From SIG459 sp045631645 (lineage in GTDB: Bacteria > Bacillota > Clostridia > Oscillospirales > Oscillospiraceae), in NCBI GenBank assembly GCA_045631645.1, contig JAZQVC010000033.1, positions 1 to 21,253 of the forward strand: a stretch of 21,253 bases of DNA. The letters run 5' to 3'. Below are positions 1 to 7,436 of this stretch, piece after piece. Position numbers and translations under genes: made by a program. The stretch's first letter is position 1; each line of letters starts with the position of its first letter. A model generated the notes under the pieces. That model did not search any database and was not told the DNA's origin. It saw only the letters and a program-made list of their open reading frames with translations.

Positions 1-99
1 TCTTGTCTTCCTAAGTCCGCTTGGCCTCCGACTTCCTGATGGTCGGCGGCTCTGTTTATCTTGGCGAGAAAAAACTTAAGCGGGTCTATGTAGACGAGT
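1..99. other. Left edge, no supported gene
   Basis: This is the sequence beyond the stop codon of the lipoprotein gene. A leftward frame starting at ATG 105-107 overlaps the lipoprotein stop and stays open to the window edge (about 35 codons), but no ribosome binding site precedes it. A rightward frame from about position 15 reads through the end of the lipoprotein gene before a stop near 150. Neither resembles a family I recognise, and neither is long enough to trust. No terminator hairpin is evident here. Confidence 0.3.
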
Positions 100-1158
100 T
101 TAGTCATTTATTAAACAGGGATTGCCAACAAATTCACCAGCAGTATTTATAACCGCAACATAGGTTTTTTCGTCCACGCCTACCAATTTAATTTCTGCTT
201 GGCCATCCTTAAAACATCCAAGTTCATAAACTTTATACGGTGTTTCAGTATGCGACAGGTTAATTACTTGTTCACCTTTTTCGTTGTAGTAAAAAAGATA
301 ATGATCCCATCCGCGTACATAGTGAACACCCATTAATCCCTCACTCATGTAACCTATAGACATGCCGTCTTCACGAGAATCAACAGGCAAACTCGCAATT
401 TCGCCATATGTCATCGGTGTATCTGGCCATGGTGATGTATCTCGTTTGAAATACCATTCTTGAGAACTTCCATCTGGAAACAAAAAATAAAGGGTATTAT
501 GGCCTTTACTTACATAAGATATCAAATATGTCTCATCATCTAACACTACCAAATCATGAATAGGGCCAATTAAATCAAGCTTTTTTATAAATGTTCCACC
601 TTCAGAAAACAATTCGAAGCCAACGATATAGTTGCCGAAGAATTCACGAGTGTAGGGTGCAGTATGTAAATAATCACCATTAAATTCCACTGGGGCATAC
701 TCTCTAATAATCTCTCCATCTGTTGTAACTAAAAAGGTTTTCTTTGTTTCACTGTCGAAAGTTGTGATGGTTTGATGAATTAGCACCATTTTTTTACTTA
801 CTGCTTTAGATGGCTTAGCGCTCATTTCCGCTGCCATATTAACGACATCTGCAAGCTCTTTCGGAGACAAATAATCATCATAACTACCATAATTGAACTT
901 AAAGTATTCATCAATTTCAACGCCATCCCAAATATCTGATATCGATGTTGGCTCAGGTATAGTCTCATCTTTCGTCGAAATAGATGGTTGTTTGTTTGTT
1001 GAATTTGTTATATCATCCTTAATTGTTTCTATTAACTCACCCCTAGTTCCATCTTGGATATCCGAATTCATTGTGGTCGGAGCATTCTCGCCCTCTCCAC
1101 ACGCACAGAAAGAAACTATAATTGCAAACACTATCAACAAGCTAACAATACGTTTCAT
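100..1158 (-). CDS. Predicted lipoprotein of unknown function
   Basis: A 352-residue protein likely exported and anchored to the outer face of the membrane. Residues 1-20 form a short positive start, a hydrophobic stretch and a Cys-containing signal end (FCAC, lipid-modified Cys at about residue 20). A Thr/Ser/Asp-rich low-complexity linker follows to about residue 75. The rest is a soluble region with many aromatic residues and repeated short beta-like stretches (for example around YVRGWDHYLFYYNEKGEQ), loosely like WG-repeat or beta-propeller proteins. No catalytic motif is recognised. The start is supported by a GGGAGGG ribosome binding site and a consensus promoter (1198-1226). The gene is visibly more AT-rich than every other gene in the window, which may indicate recent acquisition. 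Function unknown. Confidence 0.8.
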   Translation of the reverse strand: MKRIVSLLIVFAIIVSFCACGEGENAPTTMNSDIQDGTRGELIETIKDDITNSTNKQPSISTKDETIPEPTSISDIWDGVEIDEYFKFNYGSYDDYLSPKELADVVNMAAEMSAKPSKAVSKKMVLIHQTITTFDSETKKTFLVTTDGEIIREYAPVEFNGDYLHTAPYTREFFGNYIVGFELFSEGGTFIKKLDLIGPIHDLVVLDDETYLISYVSKGHNTLYFLFPDGSSQEWYFKRDTSPWPDTPMTYGEIASLPVDSREDGMSIGYMSEGLMGVHYVRGWDHYLFYYNEKGEQVINLSHTETPYKVYELGCFKDGQAEIKLVGVDEKTYVAVINTAGEFVGNPCLIND

Positions 1159-1197
1159 TATATCGCCCTCCCGCTAGGTTCCTATTGTTCTAAACAC

Positions 1198-1226
1198 ATT
1201 ATAGGAAGCATTATGTTTTTAGTCAA
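1198..1226 (-). promoter_or_regulatory. Sigma-A-type promoter of the lipoprotein gene
   Basis: On the minus strand, TTGACT (1226-1221) and a perfect TATAAT (1203-1198) are separated by exactly 17 bp. They lie about 40 bp upstream of the lipoprotein start codon, in the right direction. Confidence 0.75.
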
Positions 1227-1321
1227 GTAGAGGCCCAGTTCACGACTTTTTCTCCTAAAAGGGATATTTTGTCATCTACTTTAGGTGCGAAACACTTGCC
1301 GATGGGACGGTGAGCCATTGG

Positions 1322-1350
1322 TTGCAATCGGTGTTTCGTTATGCTACAAT
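1322..1350 (+). promoter_or_regulatory. Promoter of the phosphatase gene
   Basis: TTGCAA (1322-1327) and TACAAT (1345-1350) have a 17 bp spacer. The predicted transcript start near 1357 lies just ahead of the ATG at 1378. This argues against the longer frame that opens at 1285, because that extension would cover the promoter. Confidence 0.6.
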
Positions 1351-1377
1351 GCTCCCAACGAAAGTGAGGTTTTTCGT

Positions 1378-1830
1378 ATGATTAAGGTGCTGTTCGTATG
1401 CCATGGCAATATCTGCAGAAGTCCCATGGCGGAATTTATAATGAAGGATATGGTGAAGAAGGCGGGGATTGCCGAAGATTTCGAGATTGCCTCTGCCGCC
1501 GTCAGCACGGAGGAAATAGGCAACAGCGTTTATCCTCCCGCCCGACGCAAGCTCGCCGAGCACGGCATAAGCTGCGCCGGCAAAACCGCAAGGCAGATGA
1601 GCATCGCCGACTACCGCCATTATGACCTTCTCATCTGTATGGACGGCAGCAACCTGCGCCGCATGCAGCGCATATGCGGCGGCGACAGCCAGAGCAAAAT
1701 GCACCTGCTTATGGATTTCACCTCCCGCCCCGGAGATGTTGCCGACCCCTGGTACACCGGAGATTTTCAGGAGACATGGGACGATGTTTCCGAAGGCTGC
1801 AGCGGCCTTTTGAATTATTTAGGTTATTAA
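1378..1830 (+). CDS. Low-molecular-weight protein tyrosine phosphatase
   Basis: A 150-residue cytoplasmic phosphatase that removes phosphate from phosphotyrosine (or phosphoarginine) in proteins. The diagnostic P-loop C-x5-R is present as CHGNICRS at residues 8-15, with nucleophile Cys8 and phosphate-binding Arg14. The general-acid loop is DPWYTGDF near residue 123. Length is typical of the family (about 150). The start at 1378 was chosen over the upstream in-frame 1285 because the P-loop normally begins within ten residues of the start, a GTGAGG ribosome binding site lies just before it, and the promoter at 1322-1350 sits inside the longer frame. It is monocistronic and ends at a hairpin shared with the convergent permease gene. 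The family includes PtpA/YwlE-like enzymes; the substrate cannot be told from sequence. Confidence 0.93.
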   Translation: MIKVLFVCHGNICRSPMAEFIMKDMVKKAGIAEDFEIASAAVSTEEIGNSVYPPARRKLAEHGISCAGKTARQMSIADYRHYDLLICMDGSNLRRMQRICGGDSQSKMHLLMDFTSRPGDVADPWYTGDFQETWDDVSEGCSGLLNYLGY

Positions 1831-1835
1831 AAAAC

Positions 1836-1863
1836 AATCCCCACACCTTTCGGTGCGGGGATT
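1836..1863. terminator. Bidirectional intrinsic terminator
   Basis: The 12-nt arms 1836-1847 and 1852-1863 pair with one mismatch around a TTTC loop. On the minus strand the hairpin is followed by a run of six T residues, giving a good terminator for the permease gene. On the plus strand a weaker T-rich tail follows and ends the phosphatase transcript. Confidence 0.85.
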
Positions 1864-1873
1864 ATCTTTATGT

Positions 1874-3142
1874 TTATACTCCGTAGAATATCCAGATATA
1901 AATGTATGCCGGAATTATGGCCGCAAGAGTGAAGGGGATGCCGATGCGCATAAAGTCGCTGTTTTTCACCTCATAGCCCTCCTTGCGGAGAATGCCTATG
2001 CCGGTGATATTGGCGCTTGCACCCACGGGGGTCAGGTTGCCGCCCAAAGTTGCGCCGGAGAGAAGACCGAAGTACAAAACGGTGGGGTCAACGCCGAGAG
2101 CTGCGGCTATGCCCTGCACCACAGGCAGCATGGTTGCAACATAGGGAATATTATCTATGAAGGCAGAGATTATAACGCTGGCCCAGACGATAATAGTATA
2201 GATAAGGAAGAGGTTTCCTCCGCCCACCTTGGTGAAGAGCTGTGCGACCGCATCCACAACGCCCATTTCGGAGATGCCGCCAACAACGATGAAGAGACCG
2301 AAGAGCAGCAGCACGGTCTGGTAGTCGATTTCCTTTATGGGAGAGATGAATCCCTTGAAACTCTTTTTGCGGATTGCGTTATACACTGCGCCGATGAGCA
2401 TAAGGGCGGTGCAGATAATACCGTTGGTGAGAGCGGGGCGGGAGGGGAAGAGGGATGCAACAATGAGCAGCACAACGGTTGCAAGCAGAAGCACGGTGGG
2501 GACATAGTCCTCAACAACGGTTCTCTTTCCCGATTCAACGGGGGCTGTTTCCTTGCGGAAGAGGATGAGCAGGATGATTGCAGAGATAACTGCGCCGAGC
2601 TCAACGGCAAAGAAAATACTGGGCTTGCCCTGATACACGAAGAAGTCATTGAAGCTCATGTTGGCGTAGCCGCCCAGAAGGATGCTGGTGGTATCGCCCA
2701 CCAAAGTTGCTGCGCCCTGCAGGTTTGAGGACACGGCAATGGAGATAATCATGGGCACGGGATTGAGATTCAATCTTTTTGCCATAGCCATAGCAATGGG
2801 GGCTATCATAAGCACGGTTGCCACGTTGTCGATGAATGCAGACACGATTCCGGCAAAAAGGGAGAGAATTACGATTGCCCATTTGACATTGCTGACTCTT
2901 TCAACAATGATGTCGGAAAGCAGGAAGGGCATTTTGGACTCGATTACCAGCGCAACGGTACCCATAGTGCCCGCAATCATAAGCAGTACGTTGAAGTCGA
3001 TATACTCCATCAGTTTGCCAAAGGGCATCATGCCGCTGACAACAAAAATAACAGCGGAGCCGATGGCAATAACAGGTCTCCACTTCTGGAATGTCAGCAT
3101 AAGAATATAGGTGAGCGCAAACAGTATAATAGCAAAAAGCAT
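1874..3142 (-). CDS. ArsB/NhaD-type (ion transporter superfamily) permease
   Basis: A 422-residue integral membrane protein with about 11-12 hydrophobic segments, belonging to the ArsB/NhaD/CitM branch of the ion transporter superfamily. These carry anions or exchange Na+ and H+ across the membrane. The two halves repeat the family signature: SAFIDNVATVLMIAP in the first half and SAFIDNIPYVATMLP in the second, each with an Asn-containing break in a helix, plus the re-entrant LGGNLTPVGASANITGIG near the C terminus. The substrate is not fixed by sequence: arsenite, a dicarboxylate or sodium are all possible, and no arsR or arsC lies nearby. The ATG at 3142 was chosen over an in-frame TTG at 3154 because a GGAGG ribosome binding site overlaps that TTG and lies 5 nt before the ATG. 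It is a single gene, convergent with the phosphatase. Confidence 0.88.
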   Translation of the reverse strand: MLFAIILFALTYILMLTFQKWRPVIAIGSAVIFVVSGMMPFGKLMEYIDFNVLLMIAGTMGTVALVIESKMPFLLSDIIVERVSNVKWAIVILSLFAGIVSAFIDNVATVLMIAPIAMAMAKRLNLNPVPMIISIAVSSNLQGAATLVGDTTSILLGGYANMSFNDFFVYQGKPSIFFAVELGAVISAIILLILFRKETAPVESGKRTVVEDYVPTVLLLATVVLLIVASLFPSRPALTNGIICTALMLIGAVYNAIRKKSFKGFISPIKEIDYQTVLLLFGLFIVVGGISEMGVVDAVAQLFTKVGGGNLFLIYTIIVWASVIISAFIDNIPYVATMLPVVQGIAAALGVDPTVLYFGLLSGATLGGNLTPVGASANITGIGILRKEGYEVKNSDFMRIGIPFTLAAIIPAYIYIWIFYGV

Positions 3143-3178
3143 TTTTTCCTCCAAGAATAAAAATTACATATAAATTAG

Positions 3179-3207
3179 ACTATATTTTATTCTCCCATGC
3201 AAGTTAA
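3179..3207 (-). promoter_or_regulatory. Possible promoter of the permease gene
   Basis: On the minus strand, TTAACT (3207-3202) and TATAGT (3184-3179) have a 17 bp spacer and lie about 35 bp before the start codon. Both boxes deviate from consensus and the region is AT-rich, so this is only a candidate. Confidence 0.35.
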
Positions 3208-3250
3208 GCATTCCTGTAAACCCGTTAAAAAAGCGTTAAGTTTATTCCTC

Positions 3251-3278
3251 TTGAAAAGAATGACGAAGCGGTTATAAT
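3251..3278 (+). promoter_or_regulatory. Promoter of uvrB
   Basis: TTGAAA (3251-3256), a 16 bp spacer and a perfect TATAAT (3273-3278). The start codon follows 33 bp later with an AGGAGG ribosome binding site at 3301-3306. No LexA/DinR-type operator (GAAC...GTTC) is evident around the promoter. Confidence 0.65.
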
Positions 3279-3311
3279 GAAATACAGAAATTATGTGCTC
3301 AGGAGGCCGCC

Positions 3312-5273
3312 ATGCCCGAATTCAAGGTTAAAAGTGAATACTCCCCCTCCGGCGACCAGCCCGAAGCCATCGCTTCCCTTGCCGACGGCATCAAAAGCGG
3401 TCTGAAAGAGCAGGTGCTTCTGGGCGTTACAGGCTCCGGCAAGACCTATACTATGGCAAAAGTCATTGAGGCCGTGCAGCGCCCCACTCTGGTGCTGGCT
3501 CACAACAAGACCCTTGCCGCCCAGCTTTGCAGCGAGTTTCGTGAATTTTTCCCCGATAATGCCGTTGAATACTTTGTGTCTTACTACGATTACTATCAGC
3601 CCGAGGCCTATATACCCAGCACAGACACCTTTATTGAGAAAGATGCCAGCATAAACGAGGAAATAGACCGTCTCCGCCTTGCCGCCACCGCCTCTTTGCT
3701 GGAGCGTCGGGATGTTATTGTCGTTGCCTCTGTCAGCTGCATCTACGGTCTGGGCGAGCCCGATGATTTTGAAAAAATGATGGTGACCCTCCGCGTGGGC
3801 GCTGAATTGCCCATGGATGAGCTTTTCCACCGCCTCATAGACATACGCTATGAGCGCAACGACATTGCCTTCGAGCGCAATATGTTCCGCGTTCGCGGCG
3901 ACACTGTTGAGCTTTGGCCCGCCTATTGGGCGGAAAGCGCTCTCCGCGTTGAATATTTCGGAGACGAGATCGAGCGCATCAGCGAGATAAATCCCGTCAC
4001 GGGTAAGGCCATCCGCTATCTCCAGACTATCCCCGTATGGCCCGCAAGCCACTATGTCACCACCCACGAAAAAATGGAGCGCGCCGCCCGTGAAATTCGC
4101 AAAGAGTGTGAGGAGCGGGTTGAATATTTCAAAAGTCAAGGCAAGCTCATAGAGGCTCAGCGCATTGCAGAGCGCACCAACTATGACCTTGAGATGATGA
4201 CAGAACTTGGCTACTGCTCCGGCATTGAAAACTACAGCCGCATAATTTCCGGAAGAGCGGAGGGCTCTCCCCCCATGACTCTGCTGGATTACTTCCCCGA
4301 TGACTTCATAATGTTCATCGACGAAAGCCACGTGACCCTTCCTCAGGTTCGCGCCATGTATAACGGCGACAGGGCAAGAAAAGAAGCCCTTGTTAATTTC
4401 GGCTTCCGCCTCCCCTCCGCTTTCGATAACCGCCCTCTGAAATTCCCCGAATTTCAGCAGCGCCTCAATCAGGTGACCTATGTCTCCGCAACCCCCGGCG
4501 ACTTTGAAAAAGAACGTGCTCAGCGTATTGCGGAGCAGATTATCCGCCCCACAGGTCTCACAGATCCGGAAATCTCCGTCCGTCCCACGGAAAACCAGAT
4601 CGACGACCTCATCGCGGAAATTCACGAGCGCACTTCCCGCTCCCAGCGCACACTGGTCACCACCCTCACCAAACGCATGGCGGAGGATCTCAGCAGCTAT
4701 CTCACCAACGCGGGTATACGCTGCCGCTATATGCACCACGATATTGACGCTATGCAGCGCATGGAGATAATTCGCGACCTGCGTTTGGGAGAATTCGATG
4801 TGCTTATAGGTATAAACCTCCTCCGCGAGGGTCTTGACCTGCCCGAGGTCAGCCTTGTTGCCATTCTGGACGCGGACAAGGAAGGCTTCCTCCGCAGCGA
4901 GACCAGCCTTATCCAGACTATTGGCCGCGCCGCAAGAAACGCAGAAGGTCTTGTTATCATGTATGCGGACTCGGTTACCGGCAGCATGCGCCGCGCCATA
5001 GGCGAAACCGAGCGCCGCCGCAAGAAGCAAACCGAGTATAACGCCCTCCACGGCATAACTCCCCAAACCGTTATCAAAGGTGTCCGCGAACTTATGGACA
5101 TCTCCGCTCCCCCCTCTGCCAAAGGCAAAAGCGGCGTGAAGATGACGGAAAAAGAGCGCAAGGCCGAGATAGAGCGGCTTGAAAAGAAGATGAAAGAAGC
5201 GGCAAAAATGCTGGAATTCGAAATCGCCGCCCAGCTTCGCGACCGCATAATCACCCTGAAAGGCGAAAAATGA
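3312..5273 (+). CDS. uvrB: Excinuclease ABC subunit UvrB
   Basis: A 653-residue DNA-damage recognition helicase of nucleotide excision repair. UvrB is loaded by UvrA, clamps the damaged strand with its beta-hairpin and recruits UvrC for incision. Walker A GVTGSGKT lies at residues 38-45, the aromatic beta-hairpin YYDYYQPEAY at 91-100, the Walker B region MFIDESHVTLPQ near 336, and the helicase motif VI region QTIGRAARN in the second RecA-like domain. The C-terminal UVR domain that contacts UvrC is present (about 613-653, KMLEFEIAAQLRDRI). Length is normal for the family (about 660). AGGAGG is placed 5 nt before the ATG. uvrA and uvrC are not in the window. The start of a broken MATE gene overlaps the uvrB stop. 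Confidence 0.98.
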   Translation: MPEFKVKSEYSPSGDQPEAIASLADGIKSGLKEQVLLGVTGSGKTYTMAKVIEAVQRPTLVLAHNKTLAAQLCSEFREFFPDNAVEYFVSYYDYYQPEAYIPSTDTFIEKDASINEEIDRLRLAATASLLERRDVIVVASVSCIYGLGEPDDFEKMMVTLRVGAELPMDELFHRLIDIRYERNDIAFERNMFRVRGDTVELWPAYWAESALRVEYFGDEIERISEINPVTGKAIRYLQTIPVWPASHYVTTHEKMERAAREIRKECEERVEYFKSQGKLIEAQRIAERTNYDLEMMTELGYCSGIENYSRIISGRAEGSPPMTLLDYFPDDFIMFIDESHVTLPQVRAMYNGDRARKEALVNFGFRLPSAFDNRPLKFPEFQQRLNQVTYVSATPGDFEKERAQRIAEQIIRPTGLTDPEISVRPTENQIDDLIAEIHERTSRSQRTLVTTLTKRMAEDLSSYLTNAGIRCRYMHHDIDAMQRMEIIRDLRLGEFDVLIGINLLREGLDLPEVSLVAILDADKEGFLRSETSLIQTIGRAARNAEGLVIMYADSVTGSMRRAIGETERRRKKQTEYNALHGITPQTVIKGVRELMDISAPPSAKGKSGVKMTEKERKAEIERLEKKMKEAAKMLEFEIAAQLRDRIITLKGEK

Positions 5274-5394
5274 AAGAGATAAAAAACGACTTCACAAAGG
5301 GCGAGGTATGGCACATTATAATGCGCATGGCGGCGCCTGCTTCATAACCATGTATTATACGGTCTATAAAAAGCTGCCCAAGGATTTCCCTTGA
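5270..5394 (+). pseudogene. Remnant of a MATE-family efflux gene
   Basis: An ATG overlapping the uvrB stop by 4 nt (ATGA) opens a 25-codon frame (5270-5347). Its product starts MKEIKNDFTKGEVWHIIMRM and then has AAPAS before the stop. This closely resembles the extreme N terminus of MATE multidrug/Na+ antiporters (typically MK...NDFTKGSVW..I..LAIP), a family of about 450 residues. The rest of the gene is missing. A frame one step over continues to a stop at 5392-5394 with the short product MYYTVYKKLPKDFP, which could be the fused C-terminal end of the same gene after an internal deletion; that part is speculative. The overlap with uvrB suggests the intact gene was once translationally coupled to it. 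Confidence 0.6.
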
Positions 5395-5419
5395 CTTTTC
5401 CCCCTTTTCACCTTATATT
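5391..5419 (+). promoter_or_regulatory. Promoter of the leader RNA and ABC importer operon
   Basis: TTGACT (5391-5396) and TATATT (5414-5419) are separated by 17 bp. Transcription should start near 5426, leaving a leader of about 200 nt before the permease start codon. The -35 box overlaps the end of the MATE remnant. Confidence 0.8.
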
Positions 5420-5425
5420 GAATAC

Positions 5426-5567
5426 AACAGAATATTTGGTGCTTTCGAGTCGTTTTGCCTAAGGATTTCGGTCTATGGCATGCGACCGGGGTCATACCGG
5501 AAACAGTATGGCCTTCACATTTTGAGAAGGAAGCGGTTTTTTCTCCCCATTGGGGAATAACAAAACC
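5426..5567 (+). promoter_or_regulatory. Structured leader RNA, candidate riboswitch of unidentified class
   Basis: The untranslated leader can fold as a closing helix with two internal hairpins. Closing helix: GCTTTC (5441-5446) with GGAAGC (5529-5534), one G-U pair. Hairpin 1: GTCG (5449-5452) with CGAC (5483-5486), continued by TGCC (5456-5459) with GGCA (5477-5480). Hairpin 2: GGTCATAC (5490-5497) with GTATGGCC (5506-5513), loop CGGAAACA. A further hairpin (GGTTTT 5535-5540 with AAAACC 5562-5567, inner TCCCC/GGGGA) follows. The 9-mer GGTGCTTTC occurs both at 5438-5446 and in the 5' arm of the downstream terminator (5578-5586), so GGAAGC could pair with either. That is the usual design of a riboswitch in which ligand binding favours termination. 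I do not find the conserved cobalamin core, and I could not place it in the molybdenum-cofactor class. Confidence 0.6.
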
Positions 5568-5574
5568 AACAGCA

Positions 5575-5608
5575 ACGGGTGCTTTCTCTCAGAAAGCACC
5601 CGTTTTTT
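5575..5608 (+). terminator. Intrinsic terminator in the leader (expression platform)
   Basis: Perfect 12-bp stem (5575-5586 with 5592-5603), loop TCTCA, followed by six T residues (5603-5608). It lies between the promoter and the first gene, 15 nt before the start codon, so it must be read through for the operon to be expressed. This indicates attenuation control. Confidence 0.88.
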
Positions 5609-5622
5609 CATAGGAGTCAGTT

Positions 5623-6645
5623 ATGAAAAAGGAAAAAAAGCATTTATCATATTCCGCGGTGATTGCAATATTATCCGCAGCCCTTATTGCGGCAATAATA
5701 GGCAGCGTTGTTCTGGGACGCTATCCCATAGGCTTTAAGGAGCTTTGCGGCATTTTGTGGAGCAGAGTTTTCCCCCTTGAAAGCTTCTGGTCTCCCACTC
5801 AGGAGGCTCTTCTTCTGAGCCACCGTCTGCCCAGAATTGCCCTCGCCTGCCTTGTGGGCTGCGCCCTCAGCGCCGCAGGCGCCAGCTATCAGGGCACTTT
5901 CCAGAATCCCATGGCCGCACCTGACATTCTGGGTGCATCCGCAGGCGCATCCTTTGGCGCAGCTCTCGCCATAGTGCTCGGTCTGGGCAACGCTATGGTC
6001 ACCGTCTTTGCCTTCGCCTCCGGTCTTCTCTGCGTGGGTCTTGTCATCTTCGTTGGTGGAAGAGCCAAGGGCAAAAGGGTCATAGGCCTTATTCTTGCAG
6101 GTATTATGATAGGTTCTCTCTTCTCCTCGGGCACAAGTTTCATCAAGCTTATGGCCGACCCTGCCCAGCAGCTTCCTGCCATTACCTACTGGCTTATGGG
6201 CTCTCTCAACGGTGCCGATGGAAAAGATGTTATCTTCGCTCTTATCCCCATGCTTATCGGTATTGTGCCTCTTTTCGTTCTGCGCTGGCGTATCAACATC
6301 CTCACTCTTGGTGACGAGGAAGCCCGCACAATGGGCGTGAATGCCCCCCGCCTTCGCACCCTTGTCATCCTTTGCGCCACTCTTGTAACCGCCGCCGCCG
6401 TATCCGTCAGCGGTGTTATAGGTTGGGTGGGTCTCGTCATCCCCCATCTTGCACGCCGCCTCGTTGGCAATAACTACCGCCACCTGATGCCCGCAAGCAT
6501 GCTCTTCGGCGCTCTTTTCCTTCTCCTTGTGGACGACCTCGCCCGCAACGCCATGACAACGGAAATTCCCATAGGCATCCTCACCAGCTTCATCGGTGCG
6601 CCTTTCTTCATTTATCTTATAACAAGGGACGGTGAGAGAATATGA
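5623..6645 (+). CDS. FecCD/BtuC-family ABC importer permease
   Basis: A 340-residue inner-membrane subunit of a type II ABC importer, expected to work as a dimer forming the translocation path. Family landmarks are RLPRI (68-72), QNPMAAPDILGASAGAS (94-110), the ATPase-coupling segment LTLGDEEARTMGVN (227-240), GVIGWVGLVIPHLARRL (264-280) and EIPIGILTSFIGAPFF (314-329). About ten hydrophobic segments are visible and the length is normal. GGAG lies 6 nt before the ATG. The last codons overlap the ATPase start (ATGA). Family members carry iron-siderophores, haem, cobalamin or, for the MolB branch, molybdate/tungstate. The substrate is not determined by this subunit alone. Expression is probably controlled by the upstream leader and its terminator. 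Confidence 0.93.
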   Translation: MKKEKKHLSYSAVIAILSAALIAAIIGSVVLGRYPIGFKELCGILWSRVFPLESFWSPTQEALLLSHRLPRIALACLVGCALSAAGASYQGTFQNPMAAPDILGASAGASFGAALAIVLGLGNAMVTVFAFASGLLCVGLVIFVGGRAKGKRVIGLILAGIMIGSLFSSGTSFIKLMADPAQQLPAITYWLMGSLNGADGKDVIFALIPMLIGIVPLFVLRWRINILTLGDEEARTMGVNAPRLRTLVILCATLVTAAAVSVSGVIGWVGLVIPHLARRLVGNNYRHLMPASMLFGALFLLLVDDLARNAMTTEIPIGILTSFIGAPFFIYLITRDGERI

Positions 6646-7415
6646 GTCTTGAAATACGCGACCTGCACTTTTCCTACGGCGAGAGAGAGGTTTTGAAGGG
6701 ACTCAACTTCTCCGCCGAATACGGTGAACTTCTCAGCGTTCTCGGCCCCAACGGTGTAGGAAAAAGCACCCTTTTCCGCTGCATTTTGAGTCTGCTGAAG
6801 CCCGATAGCGGCCAATGCCTTATAGATGGAAAGTCCACTGCCGGTTTCAGCGCCAAAGAGCTTGCCGCCCATATTGCCTATATCCCCCAATCCCACTACC
6901 CCACATTCAACTACTCCGTTATGGACATGGTGCTTATGGGCACAACCGCTCAGGTGAACGCAATGTCCGTTCCCGGCAAGCGTCAGGTTTCCCTTGCTAA
7001 GGAAGCTCTTGAGCGCCTTGGCATTGGAGAGCTTGCCAATCGCGGCTACACCAATATCTCTGGCGGCGAAAGGCAGCTTGTTCTTATAGCCCGTGCCATC
7101 GCCCAGCAGGCAAAAATCCTCATTATGGACGAGCCCAGCGCCAACCTTGACTACGGCAACCGCACCCGCGTTATGCGCACCGTTAAAAATCTTGCCGCCG
7201 AGGGTTATGCCATAATCCAGTCCACCCATGACCCCGACCAGGCTTTCCTCTATTCCCACAAGGTGCTTGCTATCCATGATGGCAAGGTGTTAGCCTGGGG
7301 CAAGCCCGAGGACACCATAAACAGCAGCCTCATAAGCACCCTCTACGGTGTTGATGTGGAGGTCTGCTCCCTTAAGGAGGACAAAGTCCGCGTCTGCGTT
7401 CCCGCCGATTTATAA
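6642..7415 (+). CDS. ABC importer ATPase, FecE/BtuD/MolC type
   Basis: A 257-residue cytoplasmic ATPase that drives the FecCD-type permease encoded just upstream (4-nt start/stop overlap). Walker A is GPNGVGKS (35-42), the Q-loop is Gln83 (YIPQS), the ABC signature is ISGGERQ (139-145), Walker B is ILIMDEP (159-165) and the H-loop is His196 (STHDPDQ). All catalytic elements are intact. The size and the IPQSH...YSVMDMVLMG segment are typical of the iron-complex/cobalamin/molybdate importer ATPases. The binding-protein gene follows after 21 nt. Confidence 0.94.
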   Translation: MSLEIRDLHFSYGEREVLKGLNFSAEYGELLSVLGPNGVGKSTLFRCILSLLKPDSGQCLIDGKSTAGFSAKELAAHIAYIPQSHYPTFNYSVMDMVLMGTTAQVNAMSVPGKRQVSLAKEALERLGIGELANRGYTNISGGERQLVLIARAIAQQAKILIMDEPSANLDYGNRTRVMRTVKNLAAEGYAIIQSTHDPDQAFLYSHKVLAIHDGKVLAWGKPEDTINSSLISTLYGVDVEVCSLKEDKVRVCVPADL

Positions 7416-7436
7416 ACGTCCGAAAGGAAACTCCCT

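Noticed and set aside
15..152. Possible gene fragments on either strand at the left edge
   Set aside because: Both frames are short, conflict with the lipoprotein gene or lack a ribosome binding site, and match no known family.
1285..1377. Longer N terminus for the tyrosine phosphatase
   Set aside because: It would include the promoter and move the P-loop away from the N terminus, unlike the family.
1853..2728. 291-residue open frame on the plus strand opposite the ArsB/NhaD permease
   Set aside because: Runs through the shared terminator and over a well-supported membrane protein gene; no domain is seen.
3291..5066. 591-residue open frame on the minus strand opposite uvrB
   Set aside because: It lies entirely over a textbook uvrB, has no recognised domain or sensible start signal, and results from the GC-biased codon use of the true gene.
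5438..5534. Molybdenum-cofactor riboswitch
   Set aside because: GGTGCTTT and a TGGCCTTCACA stretch resembled the E. coli moaA region, but the latter likeness falls on moaA coding sequence rather than the aptamer, and the helices do not match. Left open pending a covariance-model scan.
5426..5540. Cobalamin riboswitch upstream of the FecCD-type importer
   Set aside because: The conserved core blocks (GGGAA...GGTG...CCGC.ACTGT and GCCACTG) are not found; only a short GGTGC near the 5' end is similar.
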